This document shows positions 26,242 to 36,355 of a stretch of DNA of 64,000 bases, in pieces. Within the stretch, counting starts at the first letter, position 1, and each line of letters opens with the position of its first letter. The translations under genes were made by a program, and so were the position numbers. Where the stretch lies: contig NZ_CP047026.1 in assembly GCF_009796785.1 (NCBI RefSeq), forward strand, positions 3,764,501 to 3,828,500. The letters are read 5' to 3'. The DNA is from Polaribacter sp. L3A8 (lineage in GTDB: Bacteria > Bacteroidota > Bacteroidia > Flavobacteriales > Flavobacteriaceae). The notes under the pieces are model-generated. The model saw only the letters and a list, made by a program, of their open reading frames with translations. It ran no database searches and was not told where the DNA came from.

Positions 26242-26928
26242 TTAGTTACAAGCGTTCCAAATAACTTCTTTAGGGGTTGGAGCGGTAATGTTAACTTCCT
26301 CTTTGGTTACAGGGTGTATAAATTTAATTCTACGGGCATGCAAGTGGATGCTTCCATCTTTATTGCTTCTGTCAAATCCGTATTTTAAATCTCCTTTTAT
26401 TGGGCTTCCAATATTAGCTAATTGAGATCTTATTTGGTGGTGTCTCCCTGTTTCTAAATCTACTTCTATTAAAGAGTAGTTGTCTAATTTTTTAACAACA
26501 GTATAATGTAGAATGGCTTTTTTACTGCCTTCAATTTCTTTAGGGTATGCGGTAGATTTATTGTTCTTTGGGTTCTTTCTTAAGAAATTAATTAAGGTAT
26601 CTTTTTCTTTCTTCGGATGATTTTTTACAACCGCCCAATACGTTTTATTAATAGTTTTATCGCGTAGCATCTTATTAAGACGCTCTAAAGATTTAGACGT
26701 TTTAGCAAAAATAATAATACCAGAAGTGGGTCTGTCTAATCTGTGTACAACGCCTAGATAAACGTTTCCCGGTTTGTTATACTTGTCTTTAATATATTCT
26801 TTAACAACGTCACTTAAAGGTTTGTCGCCTGTTTTATCACCTTGCGTAATATCGCCAGCGCGTTTATTTACAATGATAATATGGTTGTCTTCAAATAAAA
26901 TCTGTAGATTTTCTTTTGTAGAATGCAT
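26242..26928 (-). CDS. RluA-family pseudouridine synthase
   Basis: RNA pseudouridine synthase of 228 aa with the catalytic Asp in HRLDRPTSGIIIFAK. Conserved GRHHQIR and a late HARR are visible. An N-terminal S4 domain is absent, as in short RluA-type enzymes, so the rRNA or tRNA target cannot be named. It is the last gene of a three-gene minus-strand operon, 6 bp after engB. Confidence 0.9.
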   Translation of the reverse strand: MHSTKENLQILFEDNHIIIVNKRAGDITQGDKTGDKPLSDVVKEYIKDKYNKPGNVYLGVVHRLDRPTSGIIIFAKTSKSLERLNKMLRDKTINKTYWAVVKNHPKKEKDTLINFLRKNPKNNKSTAYPKEIEGSKKAILHYTVVKKLDNYSLIEVDLETGRHHQIRSQLANIGSPIKGDLKYGFDRSNKDGSIHLHARRIKFIHPVTKEEVNITAPTPKEVIWNACN

Positions 26929-26934
26929 TCAAAT

Positions 26935-27546
26935 TTATTTAAAATCTTTAGCAACATCTTCGTTAACACCATCAATAAATGTTAAAAATTCTTCTCTACC
27001 TAATCCTGTACTAGAAGAAGTGATAAAAGAGGTAGGGAGCGTTTCCCAAGTGTTTAATAATTTCTTTTTATAAGAAGTAATTTGTTTGTTTATTTTAGAG
27101 CTTCCTAATTTGTCTGCTTTTGTAAAAACAATACAAAACGGAATTTGGTTTTCTCCTAAGAACTTCATGAATTCTAAATCAATTTTTTGAGGATCGTGTC
27201 TAGAATCAATTAAAACAAAAGTACATACCAATTGTTCTCTTTCTTTGAAATAGTTTTCTATAAAAAACTGAAAAATAGTTCTTTTCTTTTTAGAAACTTT
27301 GGCGTAACCATACCCAGGTAAATCTACTAAAAACCACTCATCATTTATTTTAAAATGATTAATAAGTTGTGTTTTACCAGGTTTTCCAGAAATTTTAGCT
27401 AAATCTTTACGTTCCATTAACATATTAATTAATGAAGATTTACCAACGTTAGAGCGACCAATAAAAGCATATTCGGGCACTCTTTCTTTTGGAGCTTTAG
27501 TAACATTACTATTGCTCATTACAAACTCTGCAGATCTAATTTTCAT
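26935..27546 (-). CDS. engB: Ribosome biogenesis GTPase EngB (YihA/YsxC)
   Basis: Small TRAFAC GTPase for large-subunit assembly, 203 aa. G1 is GRSNVGKSSLI, the switch region has KPGKTQLINHF, G3 is DLPGYGYA, and G4 is TKADK. It lies 5 bp after the hydrolase gene and 6 bp before the pseudouridine synthase gene, consistent with a ribosome-linked operon. Confidence 0.95.
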   Translation of the reverse strand: MKIRSAEFVMSNSNVTKAPKERVPEYAFIGRSNVGKSSLINMLMERKDLAKISGKPGKTQLINHFKINDEWFLVDLPGYGYAKVSKKKRTIFQFFIENYFKEREQLVCTFVLIDSRHDPQKIDLEFMKFLGENQIPFCIVFTKADKLGSSKINKQITSYKKKLLNTWETLPTSFITSSSTGLGREEFLTFIDGVNEDVAKDFK

Positions 27547-27551
27547 AAAAT

Positions 27552-28316
27552 TTATATATTTCTAGAAACAAACCATTTGTGAAGAACTTGATTGAATTCT
27601 TCTGGTTTTTCCATCATTGCTGCATGCCCGCATTTGTCTAACCAAAACAAGTCTGAGTTCGGTAAAAGTTTATGAAAGTCTTCTGCCGATTCAGGAGGTG
27701 TAACACCATCTTGTTTTCCCCAAATTAAACATGTTGGATGTTTCATATTTGGTAAGTCGTTTGCCATATTGTGTCTAATTGCGCTTTTGGCAATAGATAA
27801 TGTTTTTAAAGCTTTCATTCTGTCATTTACAGTACTGTAAACGTCATCAACCAATTCTTTGGTAGCAATCGCAGGGTCGTAAAAGACCTCTCTAGCTTTC
27901 TGTTCTATATATTCGTAGTTTCCTCTTTTAGGAAAACTATCTCCCATCGCTTTTTCATATAAACCAGAGCTTCCTGTAAGTACAAGTGCGCTTACTTTTT
28001 CTGGGTATTGTTTTGTAAAATACAATGCAATATGACCTCCTAAAGAATTGCCTAAAAGGATGGCGTTATTTATATTTTTATGTTCTAAAAAATCTTTTAA
28101 GAACTTTGCTAAGTTTTTAACATTGGTTTTTATAAGAGGTAAAGAGTATAAAGGTAGTTCTGGGATTAAAACTTTGTATCCATTATTAGAAAAATGATCA
28201 AATGTTGAGTCAAAATTACTTAAAGCTCCCATCAATCCATGTAAAATAATGATTGCAGGTCCTTCTCCGGCTTCTGCATATGTAAATTTCCCTTCCGTTG
28301 TTAACTTGTCAGTCAT
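27552..28316 (-). CDS. Alpha/beta hydrolase
   Basis: Alpha/beta-fold hydrolase of 254 aa. HGLMG forms the oxyanion region, the nucleophile Ser is in LGNSLGGH, the acid is likely Asp in GKQDGVTP, and His is in CGHAAMMEKPE. It has no signal peptide, so it is cytoplasmic. It is first in the operon with engB. Substrate unknown. Confidence 0.88.
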   Translation of the reverse strand: MTDKLTTEGKFTYAEAGEGPAIIILHGLMGALSNFDSTFDHFSNNGYKVLIPELPLYSLPLIKTNVKNLAKFLKDFLEHKNINNAILLGNSLGGHIALYFTKQYPEKVSALVLTGSSGLYEKAMGDSFPKRGNYEYIEQKAREVFYDPAIATKELVDDVYSTVNDRMKALKTLSIAKSAIRHNMANDLPNMKHPTCLIWGKQDGVTPPESAEDFHKLLPNSDLFWLDKCGHAAMMEKPEEFNQVLHKWFVSRNI

Positions 28317-28450
28317 TAATTTTTTTCAATTGTCTAAAAGCAAATGTAATTCTTTTTTGTGAAATAGATATCGTTTTCGGAAACGACTATTTTTAAATTA
28401 AATCAGATTTTAAATGCAATGATTTGTTAACAAATGCGTTATTTATTAAC

Positions 28451-28496
28451 AATGTGGTAAAAAGTGGTAAAAAGTGGTAAAATTTATATATTTTTG
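28451..28496 (+). promoter_or_regulatory. MraZ-box repeats and promoter of the dcw cluster
   Basis: Three repeats with a 10-bp period (GTGGTAA at 28454, 28464 and 28474; two preceded by AAA) form AAAGTGG-TAA units like the MraZ boxes described in other phyla. A fourth GTGGTAA covers the mraZ start (28520). The -7-like TATTTTTG lies at 28489-28496. MraZ autorepression is established in E. coli and mollicutes; here it is inferred from the spacing and the adjacent mraZ. Confidence 0.7.
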
Positions 28497-28519
28497 ATGT
28501 CAATTAACAATATACTAGA

Positions 28520-28987
28520 GTGGTAAACCTAATTGGTACATATGAGTGTAAATCAGATGCTAAGGGGAGATTGATGTTTTCATCAGCCTTTAAAAAGCAA
28601 CTGAGTTCTGTGTTACAAGATGGTTTTGTGGTAAAGAGAGCTGTTTTTCAGCCGTGTTTAGAGTTGTATCCGATGCAAGAATGGAATTTGATGATGGAAA
28701 AAATCAACAAACTAAACAGATTTAATAAAAAGAACAATGATTTTATTAGAAGATTTACGGCAGGTGTAAAAATGGTTGAGTTAGATGCAACTGGAAGAAT
28801 TTTAATTCCGAAAGATTTATTTGAGTTTGCGGGTATTAAGAAACAAGTTGTTATGTCGTCCTCTGTAAATATTATAGAGATTTGGGATAAAGACAAGTAT
28901 GAAAAAGCCATTGATGATGCGGCAGATGATTTTGCTGATTTGGCTGAGGAAGTAATGGGAAATACAGAATTTGATGAATTATCATAA
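28520..28987 (+). CDS. mraZ: Transcriptional regulator MraZ
   Basis: Regulator that binds its own promoter and controls the dcw cluster. It is 155 aa with two SpoVT/AbrB-like halves; KSDAKGRLMFSSAFK and LDATGRILIPKDL are the two conserved beta-loop motifs. The start is GTG at 28520, giving MVNLIGTYECK. It overlaps rsmH by 14 bp. The repeated boxes upstream fit its expected operator. Confidence 0.94.
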   Translation: MVNLIGTYECKSDAKGRLMFSSAFKKQLSSVLQDGFVVKRAVFQPCLELYPMQEWNLMMEKINKLNRFNKKNNDFIRRFTAGVKMVELDATGRILIPKDLFEFAGIKKQVVMSSSVNIIEIWDKDKYEKAIDDAADDFADLAEEVMGNTEFDELS

Positions 28988-29873
28988 TCCAGTTTTATTG
29001 CAAGAAAGTGTAGATGCGCTTTCTATTAAGGAAGACGGTGTCTATGTAGATGTAACGTTTGGTGGTGGGGGTCACTCAAGAGAAATCTTGAAGAGATTAG
29101 GTGAAAACGGAAGGTTGTTTGGTTTTGATCAGGATCCGGATGCTTTAGAGAATGTAATTGATGATGAACGTTTTGTTTTGATTCCTGAGAATTTTAGGTT
29201 TATCTCAAGATTCTTGAGGTTTCATGGAGTGAGGAAGGTAGATGGGGTTTTGGCTGATTTAGGTGTTTCTTCTCATCAGTTTGATGAAGCGGAAAGAGGG
29301 TTTTCTACTCGTTTTGATGGTGATTTGGATATGAGAATGAATCAAAAATCAAAAACATCGGCAAAAGAAATTGTTAATAAGTATTCTGAAGAGAAATTAG
29401 CAGAAATATTGTTTTTATATGGAGAATTAAGAAATTCTAGAAATATAGCAAAAACGATTGTTGAAAAAAGACAAGAAGAAAAAATTGACACAAGTTTTCA
29501 GTTAAGACAAGTTTTGCAAAAGTATTTGCCAAAAGCAAAAGAACATAAAATCATAGCACAGATTTTTCAAGCGATAAGAATAGAGGTTAACGAAGAGTTA
29601 GATGTTTTAAAAGAGTTTTTAGAGCAAATGCCTAATCTATTAAAAGAAGATGGTCGATTAAGTGTAATCTCTTATCATTCTTTAGAAGATAGATTGGTAA
29701 AGAGATTTATAAGAACCGGTTTGTTTAAAGGAGAGTTAGAAAAAGATGCTTTTGGGCGCAGTAATGAGCCGATGCAGAAAGTTGGAAAGTTGATTATTCC
29801 TACTCCAGCGGAAGTTAAGATAAATAATAGGGCTCGGAGTGCTAAATTAAGAATAGCAACATTAAAGAAGTAA
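28974..29873 (+). CDS. rsmH: 16S rRNA (C1402) N4-methyltransferase RsmH
   Basis: SAM-dependent methyltransferase for 16S rRNA C1402. NPVLLQESVD at the N-terminus, VTFGGGGHS for SAM binding, ADLGVSSHQFD, and the C-terminal ISYHSLEDR motif are all present; 299 aa. The ATG at 28974 was preferred to the TTG three bases earlier. The gene begins inside the mraZ 3' end and is followed directly by ftsL. Confidence 0.95.
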   Translation: MNYHNPVLLQESVDALSIKEDGVYVDVTFGGGGHSREILKRLGENGRLFGFDQDPDALENVIDDERFVLIPENFRFISRFLRFHGVRKVDGVLADLGVSSHQFDEAERGFSTRFDGDLDMRMNQKSKTSAKEIVNKYSEEKLAEILFLYGELRNSRNIAKTIVEKRQEEKIDTSFQLRQVLQKYLPKAKEHKIIAQIFQAIRIEVNEELDVLKEFLEQMPNLLKEDGRLSVISYHSLEDRLVKRFIRTGLFKGELEKDAFGRSNEPMQKVGKLIIPTPAEVKINNRARSAKLRIATLKK

Positions 29874-29874
29874 G

Positions 29875-30201
29875 ATGTCTAAGGCAAAAAAAAACATCTA
29901 CGATTTTTTAAGAGGGAGTTTCCTTACGGATGATTATGCTTTTAAAAACTGGCGTATTATCATTTTTGTGGTGGCCTTGTTGCTGATAATGATAACAAGT
30001 GCGCATAATGCGGATAAAAAAGTTATTCAGATATCAAAATTGAATAAAAAGAAAAGAGAGTTAAGAGCAGTGTATGTAGATACGGGTACTATTTTAATGA
30101 GAATGAAAATGGAATCGAGTATCAGAGAAAAAGCAAAAGTAAGAGGTTTAGAGCCTTTAAAGTCCCCTCCAAAAAAAATTAAAGTAACCATTAAAGATTA
30201 A
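29875..30201 (+). CDS. ftsL: FtsL-like cell division protein
   Basis: Bitopic membrane protein of 108 aa, the divisome partner of FtsQ. One helix lies at about residues 27-43, followed by a periplasmic coiled-coil-like segment rich in Lys, Arg and Leu. Sequence identity within FtsL families is low, so the call rests on size, topology and position between rsmH and ftsI, exactly where Bacteroidetes carry their FtsL-like gene. Confidence 0.82.
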   Translation: MSKAKKNIYDFLRGSFLTDDYAFKNWRIIIFVVALLLIMITSAHNADKKVIQISKLNKKKRELRAVYVDTGTILMRMKMESSIREKAKVRGLEPLKSPPKKIKVTIKD

Positions 30202-30206
30202 TAAAA

Positions 30207-32222
30207 TTGGCAACTCAGAAAAAAAGCATACTTACCAAATTCTACTTGATAGCTGCTTTTATGACGCTTTTTTTGTTAGCTATTGTGTTTCGTGTATTTA
30301 CGATTCAGCATTCAGAAGGAGAAAAATATAGAAAGCTTTTTACAGAGTTAGCAATTAGGCAAGATACCATTTACGCTAATAAAGGTAATGTGTATGCGGC
30401 AGATGGTAATTTGTTGGCAACATCGATGTCTAAATTTACTATTAGAATGGATGTGGTTGCTGTAGCGAGTGAGGTTTTTGAGAAAAACATTGTTGGTTTG
30501 TCTAAAGAACTTTCCGGTATGTTTGGGAGAACTCCTTATTATTATCAAAATAAATTAAGAACGGCAAAAAAGAGAAGAAATAGGTATCTCTTAATTGCAA
30601 GAAATATTGGTTATACAGATTACTTAAAAATAAAGCAATTTCCAATTTTTAATAAAGGGGTTTATAAGGGTGGTTTTATTGCAGAACATAAAACAGTTAG
30701 AGCGCATCCGATAGGTAAAATAGCAGAGCGTACTATTGGGTATGATGATTTTAGAGGAGAAGCCGGTATAGAAGGTGCTTTTGCAGATTATATGCAAGGA
30801 GAAAATGGTTTAAGATGGAAGCAGAAAATTGCTAAAAACCAATGGAAACCAATTAATGATGTAAATGAGAAAGAGCCTATCGATGGCCATGATATTATTA
30901 CAACAATAGATGTTAATATTCAGGATATAACGCATCATGCGTTGTTAGATAACTTAAAATATTTTGAGGCAGAACATGGTTGTGCGGTAGTTATGGAAAC
31001 GGCAACTGGTGAAATTAAAGCAATTTCTAATTTAGGGAGAACTTCTAAAGGAACGTATTACGAAAAAAGAAACTATGCTGTTTGGGAAAGTCATGAGCCT
31101 GGTTCTACTTTTAAGTTGGCAAGTTTAATGGTGGCTTTAGATGATAAAGTGATAGATACTTCTACAATTGTAGATACCGAGAAAGGGAGGATTTATGTAA
31201 ATAATAGAAAAGTAGAAGATTCTCACAGAGGTGGATATGGTAAAATTTCTGCAGCAAGAGTTTTAGAGGTTTCTTCTAATGTTGGTGTGGTGAAGATTAT
31301 AAAAAAGTTTTATGATAAAAATCCTGAAAAATATTATAATAAAATAGTTGAATATGGTTTTACAAAACCTATTGGGTTTCAGATAAAAGGAGAAGGAATG
31401 CCTTATATACCGAATCCTAAAGATAAAGCTTGGAGTAAAATATCTTTAGAATGGATGGCTTGGGGGTATGGGATTTCTGTTACGCCAATGCAAACATTAA
31501 TGTTTTACAATGCGGTTGCAAACAATGGTGTTATGGTAAAACCAAGATTTGTTAAGGAGTTAAGAAAAGAAGATAAAACGGAGAAACTTTTTGAAACCGA
31601 AATTGTGAACCCTAAAATAGCTTCAGATGAAACTTTAGCAAAGTTAAAGAAAGTGTTAGAAAATGTTGTAACTAAAGGTACGGCACGTAATATTTATTCT
31701 CCTAATTTTTCTATGGCAGGCAAAACAGGAACGGCACAAAAATACATTCCAAAACATGTAGATGATAAGGGCAAAACAGTATATGGGCATTATTCTACCA
31801 AGCATTATGTGACGTCATTTGTAGGTTTTTTTCCTGCGGATAAACCAAAATATTCTTGCATTGTGGTTATTCACGATCCAAAGAAAGAGAAAGGGTATTA
31901 TGGGGCAACGGTTGCTGGACCTGTGTTTAAAGAGATTGCTCAGAAAATTTACACAACAACACCAATAGATAATCAATCTGTAAAAGATAAAACAGAATTT
32001 GCGTCAATAGATAAGCAATACTTAAATTTTGATAAAAAATTAAACAAGGAGTATCAAGAAATTCCAGATGTTAGAGGGATGTCCGGAATGGATGCTTTGT
32101 CTTTGTTAGAGAATATTGGATTAAAAGTGCAAGTTTCAGGATCAGGAAAAGTGAAGTCTCAATCACTACGTAAGGGAGAAAAGTTAATAAAAGGAAGAAC
32201 AATTATTTTAAAACTTTCATAA
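30207..32222 (+). CDS. ftsI: Septal peptidoglycan transpeptidase FtsI (PBP3) with PASTA domain
   Basis: Class B penicillin-binding protein that cross-links septal peptidoglycan. It has an N-terminal membrane helix (about 9-29), a dimerisation domain, then the transpeptidase with catalytic Ser in EPGSTFK, the SSN triad in EVSSNVG, and KTG in AGKTGTAQ. A C-terminal PASTA domain (about 612-671) follows. The 671-aa length is typical. The start is TTG at 30207. Confidence 0.94.
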   Translation: MATQKKSILTKFYLIAAFMTLFLLAIVFRVFTIQHSEGEKYRKLFTELAIRQDTIYANKGNVYAADGNLLATSMSKFTIRMDVVAVASEVFEKNIVGLSKELSGMFGRTPYYYQNKLRTAKKRRNRYLLIARNIGYTDYLKIKQFPIFNKGVYKGGFIAEHKTVRAHPIGKIAERTIGYDDFRGEAGIEGAFADYMQGENGLRWKQKIAKNQWKPINDVNEKEPIDGHDIITTIDVNIQDITHHALLDNLKYFEAEHGCAVVMETATGEIKAISNLGRTSKGTYYEKRNYAVWESHEPGSTFKLASLMVALDDKVIDTSTIVDTEKGRIYVNNRKVEDSHRGGYGKISAARVLEVSSNVGVVKIIKKFYDKNPEKYYNKIVEYGFTKPIGFQIKGEGMPYIPNPKDKAWSKISLEWMAWGYGISVTPMQTLMFYNAVANNGVMVKPRFVKELRKEDKTEKLFETEIVNPKIASDETLAKLKKVLENVVTKGTARNIYSPNFSMAGKTGTAQKYIPKHVDDKGKTVYGHYSTKHYVTSFVGFFPADKPKYSCIVVIHDPKKEKGYYGATVAGPVFKEIAQKIYTTTPIDNQSVKDKTEFASIDKQYLNFDKKLNKEYQEIPDVRGMSGMDALSLLENIGLKVQVSGSGKVKSQSLRKGEKLIKGRTIILKLS

Positions 32223-32223
32223 G

Positions 32224-33690
32224 CTGAAGAATTTAAAAGACATATTATATCAGGTTGCTATTCACCAAGTATTTGGACTTACAGATGTTGAGGTGAGTGC
32301 TATTGTTTTCGATTCTAGAAAGATTGAAAAGAATGCTGTTTTTGTTGCTCAAAAAGGAGTTTCTGTAGATGGTCATTTATATATAGAGAAAGCAATTTCT
32401 TTGGGAGCAATCGCAATTATTTGCGAAGATTTTCCTGCGGATAAAAAAGAAGGCATTACTTATGTTCAAGTTGCAGATGCAAATGTAGCTTTGGCTGTTA
32501 TGGCTTCTAATTTTTATGATAATCCATCAAAAAAACTTCCTTTAGTAGGAGTTACAGGGACAAATGGAAAAACAACAATAGCATCGCTTTTATATCAATT
32601 ATTTAAAAGAGCAGGTTATAAAGTTGGTTTGCTTTCTACGGTAAAGGTTTTGGTTGATGAAACGGAGTTTAAAGCAACACATACAACACCAGATTCTGTA
32701 ACAATCAATAGTTATTTAGATAAAATGATTGATGAAGGTGTAGATTATTGTTTTATGGAAGTGAGTTCTCATGGAATTCATCAAAAAAGGACAGAAGGGT
32801 TAACGTTTGCAGGTGGGGTTTTTACCAACTTATCACACGATCATTTAGATTATCATAAAACATTTGCAGAATATAGAGATGTAAAGAAATCATTTTTTGA
32901 TTTGTTACCAAAATCTGCTTTTGCATTGACAAATATTGATGATAAAAATGGCGACTTTATGTTGCAAAACACCAAAGCAAAGAAGAAAACGTATGCGTTA
33001 AAAACGCTAGCAGATTATAAAGCGAAGATTTTAGAAAAGCAATTTTCTGGAACCCTTTTAAAGTTAAATGATACAGAAGTTTGGACGAAGTTAATCGGTC
33101 AATTTAATGCTTCTAATTTATTGGCAATTTATGCTACGGCAGAATTATTAGGTTTAGAAAAATTAGAAATCTTAACGATTATAAGTCAGTTAGAAAATGT
33201 AAGCGGACGTTTTGAATATGTGGTTTCTGGTGATGGAGTTACAGCAATTGTAGATTATGCACATACGCCAGATGCTTTAAAAAATGTGTTAGAAACTATT
33301 AATGATATTAGAACTGGTAACGAGAAATTAATTACAGTTGTTGGTTGTGGTGGTGATAGAGATAAAACAAAAAGGTCTAAAATGGCACACATTGCTTCAC
33401 AATTAAGTAGTCAAGCAATTTTTACGTCAGACAATCCAAGAACAGAAAATGCGCAAACTATTTTAGATGAAATGGAAGTTGGTGTTGCTGCAGAAAATTA
33501 TAAAAAAACATTATCAATTTTAGATAGAAGACAAGCAATAAAAACAGCTTGCAAGTTTTCTGAAAATGGAGATATCATATTAATTGCCGGAAAAGGACAT
33601 GAGGATTATCAAGAAATAAACGGATTTAGAGTTCATTTTGATGATTTAGAAGAAGTGAAAAGTTGTTTCAACCAATTAAAAAATAATTAA
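32224..33690 (+). CDS. murE: UDP-MurNAc-tripeptide synthetase MurE (probable CTG start)
   Basis: Adds the third amino acid, most likely meso-diaminopimelate because of the DNPR motif in [11 protein letters not shown]. The ATP loop is VTGTNGKTT. The first standard start is GTG at 32293, which would cut off 23 residues that align with the family N-terminus ([12 protein letters not shown], then VFGLTDVEV). The frame is open back to CTG at 32224, one base after the ftsI stop, at the position where relatives have ATG-Lys. With CTG the protein is 488 aa, the normal length. Confidence 0.88.
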   Translation: MKNLKDILYQVAIHQVFGLTDVEVSAIVFDSRKIEKNAVFVAQKGVSVDGHLYIEKAISLGAIAIICEDFPADKKEGITYVQVADANVALAVMASNFYDNPSKKLPLVGVTGTNGKTTIASLLYQLFKRAGYKVGLLSTVKVLVDETEFKATHTTPDSVTINSYLDKMIDEGVDYCFMEVSSHGIHQKRTEGLTFAGGVFTNLSHDHLDYHKTFAEYRDVKKSFFDLLPKSAFALTNIDDKNGDFMLQNTKAKKKTYALKTLADYKAKILEKQFSGTLLKLNDTEVWTKLIGQFNASNLLAIYATAELLGLEKLEILTIISQLENVSGRFEYVVSGDGVTAIVDYAHTPDALKNVLETINDIRTGNEKLITVVGCGGDRDKTKRSKMAHIASQLSSQAIFTSDNPRTENAQTILDEMEVGVAAENYKKTLSILDRRQAIKTACKFSENGDIILIAGKGHEDYQEINGFRVHFDDLEEVKSCFNQLKNN

Positions 33691-33692
33691 GA

Positions 33693-34919
33693 ATGCTGTA
33701 TTATTTATTTGAATATTTAGAAAGTATAATGGATTTTCCTGGTGCAGGATTGTTTCATTTTATCACATTTAGAGCTGCAGCGGCCTTTATTTTATCCTTA
33801 TTAATTTCTACCATTTATGGTAAAAGAATTATCGATTTTTTAAGAAATCAACAAGTTGGAGAAACGGTAAGAGATTTAGGTTTAGATGGTCAAAAACAAA
33901 AATCAGGCACACCAACAATGGGTGGTGTTATTATCATTTTAGCAACATTAATTCCGGTTTTATTATTAGCCAAATTAGATAATATTTATGTAATCATTTT
34001 GATTATAACCACGGTTTGGATGGGGTTAATTGGTTTTTTAGATGATTATATAAAAGTTTTCAAAAAAGATAAAGGCGGTTTAAGCGGTAAGTTTAAAGTT
34101 TTAGGTCAGGTTGGTTTAGGGATCATTGTTGGGTCTATGCTTTATTTTAACGATGGAGTTACCATTAAAGAACAATTACCTAAAGACCAGCAAATAGTAA
34201 ATAAAGAAGGTAGAAAAATTGTTTTTGGTGAAGCGCATAAATCAACAAAAACAACGGTTCCTTTTTTAAAGAACAATGAGTTAGATTACTCTAAAGCATT
34301 GAGTTTTTTAGGTGATGGTTATGAAAAATATGGATGGATAGTTTTCATATTTGTAGTTGTTTTTATTGTAACAGGTGTTTCTAATGGAGCAAATTTAACG
34401 GATGGAATAGATGGTTTGGCAGCAGGTTCGTCGGCTATTATGGTTATAGCTTTGGCGCTCTTTGCATGGGTTTCTGGTAACATCATTTTTGCAGATTACT
34501 TAGATGTAATGTATATACCAAACTCTGGAGAAATGACTGTTTTTATATTGGCATTTGCAGGGGCTTTAATTGGTTTTCTTTGGTATAATACCTACCCAGC
34601 ACAAGTTTTTATGGGCGATACAGGTAGTTTAACAATTGGTGGTATTATAGCTGTTATTGCAATTGCAATTCGTAAAGAATTATTGTTACCAATTTTAGCA
34701 GGAATATTTGTGGTTGAAAACCTATCGGTAATTATGCAGGTTTCTTGGTTTAAGTATACTAGGAAAAAATACGGAGAAGGAAGAAGAATTTTTAGAATGT
34801 CTCCGTTACATCACCATTATCAGAAATTAAGTTATCACGAAAGTAAAATTGTAGTCCGTTTTTGGATTGTTGGAATTTTACTAGCCGTACTTACAATTGT
34901 AACCTTAAAATTAAGATAG
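33693..34919 (+). CDS. mraY: Phospho-MurNAc-pentapeptide transferase MraY
   Basis: Integral membrane enzyme that makes lipid I from UDP-MurNAc-pentapeptide and undecaprenyl phosphate. About ten helices are seen. Conserved motifs include [28 protein letters not shown] and the His-rich MSPLHHHYQ. At 408 aa it is longer than E. coli MraY (360) because of an extracytoplasmic insert at about 160-200, common in Bacteroidetes. It starts 2 bp after murE and its stop abuts murD. Confidence 0.96.
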   Translation: MLYYLFEYLESIMDFPGAGLFHFITFRAAAAFILSLLISTIYGKRIIDFLRNQQVGETVRDLGLDGQKQKSGTPTMGGVIIILATLIPVLLLAKLDNIYVIILIITTVWMGLIGFLDDYIKVFKKDKGGLSGKFKVLGQVGLGIIVGSMLYFNDGVTIKEQLPKDQQIVNKEGRKIVFGEAHKSTKTTVPFLKNNELDYSKALSFLGDGYEKYGWIVFIFVVVFIVTGVSNGANLTDGIDGLAAGSSAIMVIALALFAWVSGNIIFADYLDVMYIPNSGEMTVFILAFAGALIGFLWYNTYPAQVFMGDTGSLTIGGIIAVIAIAIRKELLLPILAGIFVVENLSVIMQVSWFKYTRKKYGEGRRIFRMSPLHHHYQKLSYHESKIVVRFWIVGILLAVLTIVTLKLR

Positions 34920-36254
34920 ATGAAAAGGTTAGTAATTCTTGGTGGGAGAGAAAGTGGTGTTGGTGCAGCGCTTTTAGGAAAACAAAAAGGCTATGAAGTT
35001 TTTGTGTCTGACAAGGGTGCTATATCAAAAAAATATAAAGAAGTTCTTTTAAATAACGAGATTGATTTTGAGGAAAATCAACATACAGAAAACAAAATTT
35101 TAAATGCAGCTGTAGTTGTAAAAAGTCCTGGAATTCCAGATACCGTTGCTTTAATTGTAAAGTTGAAGGAAAATTTGATTCCTGTTATTTCGGAAATTGA
35201 ATTTGCAGCTAAATATACCAAGGCAAATATTATTGGTATTACAGGTTCTAATGGTAAAACAACCACCACATTATTGTTGCACCATATTTTAAAAAATGCA
35301 GGTTTAGATGTTGGTGTTGCAGGAAATATTGGAGATAGTTTTGCACAACAAGTTGCGGAACAATCGTATGAGAATTATGTGTTAGAATTAAGTAGTTTTC
35401 AGTTAGATGGCATCGAAGAGTTTAATAGTCATATTGCTATTTTAACCAATATTACACCAGATCATTTAGATAGATATAACTATGATTTTGATAAATACAT
35501 CGCCTCAAAATTTAGAATAACAAAGAATCAAAAAGCAACCGATTATTTAATTTATGATGCAGATGATGAAGCCATTAATACTTGGTTAAAGAAAAATAAA
35601 ACAAGTGCAAAATTAGTTCCGTTTTCACTTGAAAAAAAATTAGAGTATGGAGCGTATATCAAAGACAACAATATTATTATCAATATAAATAAAGAAAAAA
35701 TTAACATGCCGATATCAACTTTATCAGTAAAAGGAAAACATAATACTAAAAATGCAATGGCAGCAACAATGGCAGCGCAATTGTTAAAAGTAAGAAGACA
35801 AGCGATTAAAGAAAGTTTAGAAGATTTTGAAGGAGTAGAGCATCGTTTAGAGAATGTTGCAAAAATAAAAGGTGTAGCGTTTATAAATGATTCTAAGGCA
35901 ACCAATGTAAACGCAACTTATTATGCCTTAGAGTGCATGGATAAAACAACTATTTGGATTGTTGGTGGTGTAGATAAAGGAAATGATTATAATGATTTAT
36001 TGCCTTTGGTTAGAGAAAAAGTAAAGGCAATTGTTTGTTTAGGTCTTGATAATGAGAAAATAAAAAACACTTTTGGTAATGTAGTTGATATCATTGTAGA
36101 AACTGCCGGAGCAGAAGAAGCTGTAAAAGTTTCTCAAAAATTAGCAGAAAGAGGAGAGTGCGTTTTGTTATCTCCATGTTGTGCAAGTTTCGATTTGTTT
36201 GAAAACTATGAAGACAGAGGTATCCAGTTTAAAAATGCTGTAAGAAGTCTTTAA
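34920..36254 (+). CDS. murD: UDP-MurNAc-L-alanine:D-glutamate ligase MurD
   Basis: Cytoplasmic Mur ligase adding D-Glu. GITGSNGKTTTTLL is the ATP loop; the C-terminal domain has INDSKATN and SPCCASFD(L)F. It is 444 aa. Its ATG follows the mraY stop with no gap. A 101-bp gap to ftsW follows, the largest inside the cluster. Confidence 0.96.
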   Translation: MKRLVILGGRESGVGAALLGKQKGYEVFVSDKGAISKKYKEVLLNNEIDFEENQHTENKILNAAVVVKSPGIPDTVALIVKLKENLIPVISEIEFAAKYTKANIIGITGSNGKTTTTLLLHHILKNAGLDVGVAGNIGDSFAQQVAEQSYENYVLELSSFQLDGIEEFNSHIAILTNITPDHLDRYNYDFDKYIASKFRITKNQKATDYLIYDADDEAINTWLKKNKTSAKLVPFSLEKKLEYGAYIKDNNIIININKEKINMPISTLSVKGKHNTKNAMAATMAAQLLKVRRQAIKESLEDFEGVEHRLENVAKIKGVAFINDSKATNVNATYYALECMDKTTIWIVGGVDKGNDYNDLLPLVREKVKAIVCLGLDNEKIKNTFGNVVDIIVETAGAEEAVKVSQKLAERGECVLLSPCCASFDLFENYEDRGIQFKNAVRSL

Positions 36255-36355
36255 AAAGTGTAATTGTTTATTTGTTTAATTGTGTAAATGTTGATAATTA
36301 ATTTTTGAAAAGATTATTTAAATCTTTTTAAAAACTAAAAACTAAAAATTATAAA
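36255..36355 (+). other. Intercistronic gap in the dcw cluster
   Basis: AT-rich 101 bp between murD and ftsW. It contains a weak hairpin AAAAGAT/ATCTTTT and T-rich TTTG words that could be a minor internal promoter. Neither is convincing. Confidence 0.3.

Noticed and set aside
28451..28480. Short regular repeats resembling a CRISPR or VNTR
   Set aside because: Units are only 10 bp with no spacers, and they match MraZ operator spacing right before mraZ.
36255..36355. Terminator or promoter between murD and ftsW
   Set aside because: The hairpin is A/T only and the promoter words deviate from TAnnTTTG; kept only as a low-confidence gap note.
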